From Bacillota bacterium (GTDB lineage Bacteria; Bacillota; Clostridia; Acetivibrionales; DSM-1351), in contig JAEYNY010000110.1 in the NCBI GenBank assembly GCA_023412275.1, forward strand, positions 1 through 22,892: DNA of 22,892 nucleotides, in the 5' to 3' direction. Both the position numbers and the translations under genes were made by a program. How positions within the stretch are numbered: the stretch's first letter is position 1; each line of letters starts with the position of its first letter. Shown one piece after another: positions 17,319-22,892 of the stretch. The notes under the pieces were generated by a model. That model ran no database searches. It saw only the letters and a program-made list of their open reading frames with translations, and had not been told where the DNA came from.

Positions 17319-17414
17319 ATATACATATTAGTAAATAAATGTATTATAATTCACTTATAAGAAATATGTACCCAAAGTTAACAGAGATTGGTAGTTAATG
17401 AAGGAGGGGTTAAT

Positions 17415-19565
17415 ATGCGGAAAGATTTAAAATTACTGAGAATGGGTTTATTAGTTTTTTTTAACCTGTTTTTCATGTTTTGTATTTTATGCGTAAATGT
17501 ATACGCTCAAGAAACTATAAAAATAAACAATACAACCCTTAACTTTAACAAGATTATTTACGTCGATTCAACGATCGGAAATGACACCAGCGGCACTGGA
17601 ATTGCTCAAAACCCATATAAAACAATACAGAAGGCCCAATCTCAAGTCAGTTCGGGAGATGCTGTCGTATTAAAAGGAACTTTCGACGTAGGTAAAAGTT
17701 ATTCCTTCAAGAGTGGTGTTAGTTTTATAGGCTATGAATTGAATACAACAATAATAGGTACTGATATCTGGTATGGAAACAGCAGTTTTTACAGAATGGT
17801 TTTTGACTATGCAAAAAGAGATGAAACCTGGACAATAGGTGGAACAGTAAATTTATATAATGTTGTAATTAAAAATCAATACAGCAGTAATGGGTCTATA
17901 GAGCTATTTAATACATATTCGGGTAACATGTGGAACTGTTTAGTTGCTAACGGAAATTGGAATTCTTTGTATTGGAGTTCTATGAATGGCAATTTTAAGA
18001 ATAATGCTATTAGTAAAACTTTCAGTTGGTCACCTTTTGTCTTGCGGGGTGTCACATATGACTCCTCATTCCGGATTACATCAGGTGGATGGCAAAATAC
18101 AGGAACCGGTACAAATCCTGATGGAACACGTGCCAATATAGGGGTTTATGGCGGGGACTTCGCATGGGGGTGGGTAGCTCCAAATATTCCACCCATGGTA
18201 CCTGATTATAATATTACAACTCAGCAAAATACTGCTGTCAGTGGAAAAGTAGAAGGCACGGACTCAAACGGGGATACTTTGGCGTACACAACAAAATCTA
18301 CCCCAGTTAATGGAGAATTGAATCTAAGCTCCGATGGCTCATGGATATATACCCCAAAGTCAGATTTTACCGGAACAGATCAATTTGTTATTCAGGTATC
18401 TGACGGAAAAGGTGGAATGGTAAATTCTACGATAACTATAACGGTAAATCACGTCAATCGAGCCCCTCAGTTTGACCTTATAGAAAATAAGGTCACTGAA
18501 GAAGGTAAATTACTGGAATTTACGGTAACTGCTTCTGATCCTGATGGTGATACTATATCCCTAGCGGCAAATGGTTTGCCCAAAGGAGCTACCTTTGACC
18601 CTTTAACAAAGACTTTCAGTTGGACCCCTGACTATAATCAAGCTGGAAACTATACAGTGAATTTTACCGCAACCGACGATAGTCTGACATCTGGTCAAGA
18701 TGTCATTATAACCGTTAACAATATTGAAACTTGGTTAACCAAACAGAATATGCCTACCATTAGAAGTAGCGTTGCATCAGTGGCATTGGACGATAGTTTG
18801 TATGTTATAGGAGGTATTAATAATACCGGTTCTTTAAACACAATTGAGCAATTTTGTCCTTCTACAAATACATGGGTTTCAAGAGCGAACATGCCTACTG
18901 CAAGACAAGGTGCAGGTGCAGCGGTAGTTAACGGAAAATTATATGTTATAGGTGGAAAAAGTGGTATAAGCGTTGTAAATGTTGTTGAGGAATATGACCC
19001 TGAGTTAGATACCTGGACTACCAAGTCATCTATGCCTACTGCCAGGTTTGGACTAAGTACAGTGGCAGTGAATGGTAAAATATATGCTATCGGTGGGTAT
19101 ACGGGAACAAACTACCTTAGTACAGTTGAGGAATATGATCCTGAAACTGACACTTGGACTAAAAAAGCAAGCATGTCTGTCAGGCGGACAGCAATGGGGG
19201 CAGATGTAATTAACGGTAAAATTTATGTAGTTTGCGGTTTCAACGGAACTTATCTTAGTACGGTAGAAGAGTATGACCCGCTGACAAATATATGGAATAC
19301 AAAAGCAAATATACCAACAGCAAGACGTGGTACAGGGGCAGCAGCAGTCAACGGTAAACTGCTTGTTGCAGGAGGTTATAATGGGACTGACCTTAATGTA
19401 TTGGAGGAATTCGATTTAGTAGCAAATACCTGGACAGTTAAGGAAAATATGCCAACGGCCAGAGGTTGGGTTGGAATAGCTGTGTTGAACAATGAAATAT
19501 ATATTTCCGGTGGAAACAGTAGTAATGCAGGCTATCTTAACATATTGGAAGTTTATGCACCTTAG
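17415..19565 (+). CDS. Secreted beta-helix / Ig-like / kelch beta-propeller protein
   Basis: The product is 716 residues from the ATG at 17415, chosen because AAGGAGGGG lies just upstream; a TTG in frame at 17388 has no such site. Signal peptide 1-31 (cleavage likely VYA/Q). Residues 45-253 look like a right-handed parallel beta-helix, opening with the KIIYVDSTIGNDTSGTG type seen in pectate-lyase-like and DUF1565-like folds. Residues 257-347 form a cadherin-like Ig domain (DSNGDTLAYTT, DQFVIQVSDGKGG). Residues 349-436 form a second Ig domain of the He_PIG type (ASDPDGDTISL, PKGATFDPLTKTFSWTP). Residues 438-716 hold six kelch repeats (unit about 46-47, consensus MPTAR...VNGKLYVIGG...VEEYDP...W) that should close one six-bladed propeller. 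There is no dockerin, sortase motif or SLH domain, so attachment is unclear. A binding role on the cell surface or on substrate is inferred; no catalytic residues are identified. Confidence 0.85.
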   Translation: MRKDLKLLRMGLLVFFNLFFMFCILCVNVYAQETIKINNTTLNFNKIIYVDSTIGNDTSGTGIAQNPYKTIQKAQSQVSSGDAVVLKGTFDVGKSYSFKSGVSFIGYELNTTIIGTDIWYGNSSFYRMVFDYAKRDETWTIGGTVNLYNVVIKNQYSSNGSIELFNTYSGNMWNCLVANGNWNSLYWSSMNGNFKNNAISKTFSWSPFVLRGVTYDSSFRITSGGWQNTGTGTNPDGTRANIGVYGGDFAWGWVAPNIPPMVPDYNITTQQNTAVSGKVEGTDSNGDTLAYTTKSTPVNGELNLSSDGSWIYTPKSDFTGTDQFVIQVSDGKGGMVNSTITITVNHVNRAPQFDLIENKVTEEGKLLEFTVTASDPDGDTISLAANGLPKGATFDPLTKTFSWTPDYNQAGNYTVNFTATDDSLTSGQDVIITVNNIETWLTKQNMPTIRSSVASVALDDSLYVIGGINNTGSLNTIEQFCPSTNTWVSRANMPTARQGAGAAVVNGKLYVIGGKSGISVVNVVEEYDPELDTWTTKSSMPTARFGLSTVAVNGKIYAIGGYTGTNYLSTVEEYDPETDTWTKKASMSVRRTAMGADVINGKIYVVCGFNGTYLSTVEEYDPLTNIWNTKANIPTARRGTGAAAVNGKLLVAGGYNGTDLNVLEEFDLVANTWTVKENMPTARGWVGIAVLNNEIYISGGNSSNAGYLNILEVYAP

Positions 19566-19616
19566 AGCATTGGCAAATATATTGATATTCTGATTTGTAA
19601 AAAATTTACTTTTACA

Positions 19617-19645
19617 TTGACAATATCGTAAAATACAGATATAAT
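19617..19645 (+). promoter_or_regulatory. Consensus sigma-A promoter for the radical SAM gene
   Basis: TTGACA at 19617-19622 and TATAAT at 19640-19645 are separated by exactly 17 bp, a perfect match to the vegetative consensus. Transcription would start near 19652, leaving a leader of about 185 nt before the radical SAM start codon. Its strength fits a promoter that is normally held off by a repressor, and operator-like palindromes overlap it. Confidence 0.8.
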
Positions 19646-19664
19646 TATATCGTAATTTTACGAT
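19625..19664. promoter_or_regulatory. Operator pair overlapping the promoter
   Basis: ATCGTAATTTTACGAT at 19649-19664 is a perfect 7-2-7 palindrome lying directly after the -10 box and covering the expected start site. A degenerate copy, ATCGTAAAATACAGAT (19625-19640), occupies the -35/-10 spacer. The two centres are 24 bp apart. The geometry is that of a dimeric helix-turn-helix repressor blocking RNA polymerase. The repressor is not identified; the ArsR gene's own operator has a different sequence. Confidence 0.65.
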
Positions 19665-19673
19665 ACGAGTGTG

Positions 19674-19841
19674 ATGAAAATAGAATCTAAGGAATATAAC
19701 AACGTGTTTTTTTGTATATCTATATCGTATAAATACGATTCAAGTTGCAAATCAATTGATATTCCAAAATCAGAAAGGAGACGAATAATTAGCAGAAACA
19801 GCATATTAAAATTATATTGTAAAGTGAGGAAATTACTATGA
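19674..19841 (+). CDS. Candidate 55-residue ORF overlapping the radical SAM start (ATGA)
   Basis: ATG at 19674 opens 55 codons ending in a TGA at 19839-19841 that overlaps the radical SAM ATG (19838-19840) as ATGA, the classic layout of translational coupling. The ribosome binding site is weak (GAGTG at a few bases). The peptide begins MKIESKEYNNVFFC, has three Cys and ends very basic (RRR, then KVRKLL). It contains a Shine-Dalgarno-like AAAGGAG at 19774-19780. It could be a precursor or leader peptide for the downstream enzyme, or a chance frame in a long leader. The third operator palindrome lies inside it, which somewhat lowers the likelihood that it is a real gene. Confidence 0.35.
   Translation: MKIESKEYNNVFFCISISYKYDSSCKSIDIPKSERRRIISRNSILKLYCKVRKLL
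19724..19739. promoter_or_regulatory. Third copy of the operator palindrome, in the leader
   Basis: ATCGTATAAATACGAT is a perfect 7-2-7 palindrome of the same pattern (ATCGTA-N4-TACGAT), 75 bp downstream of the start-site operator centre to centre. It could allow looping or act as a roadblock. It falls within the candidate small ORF. Confidence 0.6.
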
Positions 19842-21262
19842 TAAACAGTAATGAAAAAAAGAAATCTCTGATGCAAACCCTTAGAGAATTATTTCTCGAT
19901 TCTGACCAAGGAAAAGAAAATCAGGGTTGTGGATGTAATACTCCTCCCCAACCAACTCAAAATTGCGGATGTGGTACTCCACAACCTGCCCAAACCTGTG
20001 GATGCGGTAGTCCGCCACCTCCCCAAGACTGTGGATGTGGTGCTCCGCAACCTTCTCAAGGCTGCGGGTGCGGTAGTGGTAACCAGGTCAGTAGCTGTTG
20101 CTCTTCATCTGTAAATGAAACATTTAATAGTATTGCGCAGCGGTTTGGTAAAAAGAAGGCGGACTCAAGCTGTGGATGCGGTAGTATCAATACTGTTGGA
20201 CCTGAAGACATTGCAAAAATGTCACAAGAAGAGCTTTCATACTACAGAGCATATGAACAAATTAATCCCAAAGTGTTTAAAAACCTAGATGACCTTTTTA
20301 ACTATAAAAAAACCGGAAAAGTACCTGCTCCAACGTTTATCTCTATTGATCCTACTAACATTTGCAATTTAAAATGTCCATTGTGTTTTTTCGGACAGAA
20401 AACGGCTAATTATAAAAAAGGTGTCATGTCATTCAATACCTTTAAAACAGTGGTTGACAAAATACCTACTTTAGAAAGCATTGCATTATTTAGTTTCGGG
20501 GAATCCTTCTTAAACCCTGAAATATTTGATATGATAAAATACGCTAGCCAAAAGGACATCATGACTTCAATCCATTCAAATTTCAGCTTCAAAAAGGATG
20601 ATGAATTTTTTACTAACATTGTTCAATCTGGATTATGTAGCCTAGTCCTCTCTATCGACGGGGCATCTCAAGATACTTACTCCGTCTATAGACAAGGTGG
20701 CGACTTTGATCTTCTGATATCAAATATACGAATGTTAAATAGTGTCAAAGAACAATTGAAGAGTGAAACACCGGTTATTATTTGGAAACTTATGGTAAAT
20801 AAATATAATGAGCATGAAGTAGAAACAGCAAAGAAAATGGCCGAAGATTTAGGAATACTTTTTATGACTGATGAGATTACACTTTGTGATCTTATTCCCG
20901 ATGCTGATTTTGGTGAAACTCTTGAAAAAAGGAAAAATGATTGGCTTCCCAAAAATGACAAATATATAAAAAGTATTTACCGCGGAGAATATAGTTACCC
21001 GATAAATCAAAACAGCATTTGCAACCAACTTTTTGAAAACTTGATTGTAAATTGGGATGGCAAGGTATTTCCATGTTGTTGGCTGACGGATGAGAATAAT
21101 GCCTTTGGAGATTTGTCAAAGGAATCCTTTGAAGACGTCTGGCATGGCGAGAAATACCAGTATGCAAGAAGCATGTTTATCCCAAGAGATGGAGCACCAA
21201 GAAATATTAATAACACAATCTGCGCTGCATGTAAGAATTTCAAGAAGACTGATACATTTTAA
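19838..21262 (+). CDS. Radical SAM/SPASM protein with Cys-Gly-repeat N-terminal extension
   Basis: The product is 474 residues; GTGAGGA precedes the ATG at 19838. The catalytic core starts near residue 165 and has the SAM cluster motif C176-x3-C180-x2-C183 followed by FFG, then a GE-type SAM-binding strand (FSFGESFLNPEIF). The C-terminal SPASM-like part has C395, C413-C414, and C462-x2-C465 after the usual strand with NWDGKVFPCC and a GDL...EDVW segment; this would hold one auxiliary cluster. The first 120 residues are unusual: five CGC[G/N] units (C31 to C78) spaced by Pro/Gln-rich linkers, a CC at 87-88, and another CGCG at 112-115, giving 14 Cys before the core. Members of this enzyme class modify peptides (RiPPs) or proteins; the substrate is unknown. 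It has a strong, operator-covered promoter upstream and a convergent ArsR gene downstream. Alternatives for the tail: in-cis substrate, metal binding, or electron-carrier role. Confidence 0.88.
   Translation: MINSNEKKKSLMQTLRELFLDSDQGKENQGCGCNTPPQPTQNCGCGTPQPAQTCGCGSPPPPQDCGCGAPQPSQGCGCGSGNQVSSCCSSSVNETFNSIAQRFGKKKADSSCGCGSINTVGPEDIAKMSQEELSYYRAYEQINPKVFKNLDDLFNYKKTGKVPAPTFISIDPTNICNLKCPLCFFGQKTANYKKGVMSFNTFKTVVDKIPTLESIALFSFGESFLNPEIFDMIKYASQKDIMTSIHSNFSFKKDDEFFTNIVQSGLCSLVLSIDGASQDTYSVYRQGGDFDLLISNIRMLNSVKEQLKSETPVIIWKLMVNKYNEHEVETAKKMAEDLGILFMTDEITLCDLIPDADFGETLEKRKNDWLPKNDKYIKSIYRGEYSYPINQNSICNQLFENLIVNWDGKVFPCCWLTDENNAFGDLSKESFEDVWHGEKYQYARSMFIPRDGAPRNINNTICAACKNFKKTDTF
19925..20074 (+). 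repeat. In-frame tandem repeat encoding CGC[G/N] units
   Basis: Five units encode a Cys-Gly-Cys-Gly core (Asn replaces the last Gly in unit 1) followed by a linker of the form [T/S/A]-P-[Q/P]-P-x-Q in the inner units. The first Cys of each unit is at residues 31, 43, 54, 65 and 76, so the period is 36 bp once and then 33 bp. Codons vary between units (tgt/tgc, ggt/gga/gcg neighbours), so the repeat is old or kept by selection at protein level rather than a recent slippage product. Confidence 0.85.
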
Positions 21263-21272
21263 TAAAACAACA

Positions 21273-21314
21273 AACAGTAGGATAATTGCTGCTTGCAGTG
21301 ATTATCCTACTGTT
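21273..21314 (-). terminator. Shared stem-loop between the convergent radical SAM and ArsR genes
   Basis: The arms AACAGTAGGATAAT (21273-21286) and ATTATCCTACTGTT (21301-21314) pair perfectly over 14 bp; the loop contains a further CTGC/GCAG pairing. On the minus strand the stem is followed by a T-rich tract (TTTGTTGTTTTATT), which fits termination of the ArsR gene. On the plus strand no T-run follows, but the hairpin lies 10 bp past the radical SAM stop and can protect or end that transcript. Confidence 0.75.
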
Positions 21315-21345
21315 GTCACCATATACCACAATTTAAATTATAATT

Positions 21346-21684
21346 TTATTTACCTGAGCAACCACACCCGTCATCTGCGGTAGGATTATCTTTACATATA
21401 CAATCACATGTATCCGTTACAAGGTTCATAAGAAACAATATAAGCTTATTGCAGTTGGTAGTATCCAGCGAATAATAGTTCCATAATCCTTCTTTTCTAA
21501 TTTTTATAAGACCACAATCGGTTAAGACCTTCATGTGATGAGATAAGGTTGGCTGTGTAAAATCAAATTGCTCTAAAATATTACAAGCACATTTCTCACC
21601 ACATGACAGGATATCAATTATTTTAAGTCTTCCAGGATCAGAAAGAGCTTTAATTATTTTTGAATTATCTTCATAATTCAACAT
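21346..21684 (-). CDS. ArsR/SmtB-family repressor, CxC (arsenite/thiol-metal) type
   Basis: The product is 112 residues from the ATG at 21684. I chose this start because GGGGTGATG lies immediately upstream; a longer frame beginning at 21726 would start within the -10/operator region. The winged helix has the family landmarks: SDPGRLKIIDIL, then C32-A-C34-N (the alpha-3 CxC thiol site of ArsR type I repressors, usually CVCD/CVCN), then FTQPTLSHHMKVLTDCGL as the recognition helix. The C-terminal tail adds C93-x-C95-x-C97 and C107-x-C109, giving ten Cys in all, and ends GCGCSGK. In characterised relatives arsenite or another soft metal binds the thiols and releases DNA. No arsenic efflux or reductase gene is in the window; the only neighbours are the convergent Cys-rich radical SAM gene and the GH9 gene upstream. 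Family assignment is firm, the inducer is inferred. Confidence 0.9.
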   Translation of the reverse strand: MLNYEDNSKIIKALSDPGRLKIIDILSCGEKCACNILEQFDFTQPTLSHHMKVLTDCGLIKIRKEGLWNYYSLDTTNCNKLILFLMNLVTDTCDCICKDNPTADDGCGCSGK

Positions 21685-21698
21685 TCCATCACCCCAAT

Positions 21699-21743
21699 AT
21701 AGATAATAATCTATACTATAGACCATTATTTATTATATATCAA
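21699..21743 (-). promoter_or_regulatory. Promoter and self-operator of the ArsR gene
   Basis: On the minus strand TTGATA (21738-21743) and TATAGT (21715-21720) are spaced by 17 bp. Directly after the -10 box lies a perfect inverted repeat, ATAGAT-AATA-ATCTAT (21699-21714), covering the expected start site, as in autoregulated ArsR-family genes. The promoter starts within 10 bp of the GH9 stop codon, so the ArsR gene need not depend on GH9 transcription. Confidence 0.7.
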
Positions 21744-21751
21744 TATTTTAA

Positions 21752-22892
21752 TCAATTTTTATTTATCATGAAGAGATACCCTGCTACAAAAACAAGAGGT
21801 GCATTATAGTCAATTGCATACTCATTACAGGAGCATGCTTCGAACAAATCAACATATCCTTTTGGTCCAAGTCCTTTACTGTAAAAACCATCTTCGGCAT
21901 TATTATTCGGCCCTGCAACCAATAATCCCGGTATTAATATTCCTTTTGATTTTATAAGACGATTATGAGGATTTCGAACATAATCAATACCTATTTTAGT
22001 AATAAAAACCTTACTAAGAGGATTAACTCCCAATACGTAATCAAGCTGGGCCTTAATTTCATTTTCCAACTCATTCCTGTCCAGAATTTTCTCAGCAAGG
22101 ATCATGCTAACTCCATAGGCCAAGGCGGCCTTGTTTGAACCCCAAGTATACTCCTCCAATTTCAAAGCACTTCCGTAGCCATTTAAAGAAATTTGCTTCT
22201 TTATGCTTTTCGTCCATTGTAATATCACATCTCTGATATAATTCTGACGCTCAGTAGAAATACCCATACAGGAAGTAAGTGCATATGCGGCCAGGAAAGA
22301 GACATTATCCCAGCTAATATTAGGGGAAAAAGTTTCAACCCAATACTTCTCAATCAGAGCAATGTATTTGTTATTCCCTGTCAACCGGTAAAGCTCTGCA
22401 TAACACCACAACAAATCATCTTTAACAGAAGAAGTAAGGTAAGCGCCTGTCTTTCCGACAGAATGCACCAAAACCTGATCATTGGTTTTAATCAGAAATT
22501 CTCCTGCTGAAATTGCAGCTTTTTTTAGTGTTTCCGAATAATCCTGATCAATCTTTTCAAATATCCTTGAAGCAATAGAAATAGCCGCTCCAAAGTTCGC
22601 AGTTACTGCTGTTCCCTTGCTATAACAATAACAAATACCGTTATCGTCTTCAGGTGCTGTATTCTCCGGGGGAAATTCATCGGTACTTACCTTAAAATAA
22701 ACTCCACCGTCTTTTAAATCCTGCATTTTCAGCATCCAATCCAGTTCATATTTAATTTCTGCAAGAATATCCGGAAGGTGTAAATAACCCTTTTCTTTTG
22801 GAATATCCAAAGAAATACTATTGAATGTTTCAGGTGAGAGTTCATACATCAGAAGAATCTGGGCAACAGTTAAGGCTGCGGTAGGAATGTAT
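21752..22892 (-). CDS. Glycoside hydrolase family 9 enzyme, C-terminal part (5' end outside window)
   Basis: The frame is open to the right edge of the window, so this is a partial gene; the first in-window methionine (22849) is internal, preceded by in-frame residues YIPTAALTVAQILL. Family 9 landmarks follow in order: LPDILAEIKYELDWMLKMQD, DNVSFLAAYAL, the NPLSKVFITKIG region with a following RNPHNR (His of the subsite), and CNEYAIDYNAPLVF, whose Glu is the catalytic acid. The nucleophile-side Asp pair would be in the missing N-terminus. The product ends soon after the catalytic domain with no dockerin or carbohydrate-binding module, so it is not a typical cellulosomal subunit. A possible N-terminal Ig-like domain or signal peptide cannot be seen. 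Substrate: beta-1,4-glucan or an oligosaccharide, unspecified. Confidence 0.88.
   Translation of the reverse strand, partial: YIPTAALTVAQILLMYELSPETFNSISLDIPKEKGYLHLPDILAEIKYELDWMLKMQDLKDGGVYFKVSTDEFPPENTAPEDDNGICYCYSKGTAVTANFGAAISIASRIFEKIDQDYSETLKKAAISAGEFLIKTNDQVLVHSVGKTGAYLTSSVKDDLLWCYAELYRLTGNNKYIALIEKYWVETFSPNISWDNVSFLAAYALTSCMGISTERQNYIRDVILQWTKSIKKQISLNGYGSALKLEEYTWGSNKAALAYGVSMILAEKILDRNELENEIKAQLDYVLGVNPLSKVFITKIGIDYVRNPHNRLIKSKGILIPGLLVAGPNNNAEDGFYSKGLGPKGYVDLFEACSCNEYAIDYNAPLVFVAGYLFMINKN

Noticed and set aside
19591..19616. TGTAAA/TTTACA inverted repeat as a terminator of the kelch gene
   Set aside because: The stem is short and A/T only, there is no T-run after it, and it abuts the -35 box of the next promoter.
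19788..19841. A 17-codon leader starting at ATT after a perfect AAAGGAG site
   Set aside because: ATT starts are very rare, and it is in frame with and contained in the longer ATG frame; reported only as part of that candidate.
19925..20074. CRISPR-like or minisatellite repeat
   Set aside because: The roughly 33-bp period is in frame, the copies diverge at the DNA level but keep the protein motif, and there are no spacers.

Overview
The window looks like chromosomal DNA from a low-GC, mesophilic, cellulosome-producing clostridium of the Ruminiclostridium (Clostridium cellulolyticum / papyrosolvens) type. The reasons are the AT-rich sequence, strong AGGAGG-type ribosome binding sites, a large secreted GH43 enzyme ending in a type I dockerin with Ala-Ile at the specificity positions of both repeats, and a GH9 family enzyme at the right edge. 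The species assignment is inference.

Layout. (1) 1-685 is mostly AT-rich non-coding DNA with two stretches that look like decayed gene fragments on the minus strand. (2) 686-9554 holds five genes on the minus strand that read as a defence island. In transcription order they are an OLD-type ATPase/TOPRIM nuclease, a protein with two HEPN-like R-X4-H motifs, a small unknown protein, a 1447-residue metallophosphoesterase-NACHT (NLR-like STAND) protein with a long helical C-terminus, and an EcsC-family membrane protein carrying an EF-hand-like loop. (3) 9555-10131 is a spacer. (4) 10132-19565 is a secreted-protein region: a purple-acid-phosphatase-like enzyme, a three-catalytic-module GH43 dockerin protein, and a divergent secreted beta-helix/Ig/kelch protein. 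(5) 19566-21743 is a small regulated module: a consensus sigma-A promoter overlapped by palindromic operators, a candidate 55-codon ORF overlapping the next start by 4 nt, a radical SAM/SPASM protein with a Cys-Gly repeat N-terminus, a shared stem-loop, and a convergent ArsR-type repressor with its own promoter and operator. (6) 21752-22892 is the 3' part of a GH9 gene running off the window.

How the parts may work together. The GH43 and GH9 enzymes fit extracellular and cell-associated plant-polysaccharide breakdown. The kelch protein is divergent from the GH43 gene and may share its control region. The five-gene block is best read as one or more anti-phage systems. OLD plus HEPN without a UvrD-like helicase is not canonical Gabija, and the phosphoesterase-NACHT protein has an effector-switch-sensor layout. 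The radical SAM protein is the other candidate novelty. It carries five CGC[G/N] units at a 33-36 bp period ahead of its catalytic domain, which could be an in-cis peptide substrate or a metal-binding tail, and it sits beside a CxC-type ArsR that ends in a similar GCGC motif.
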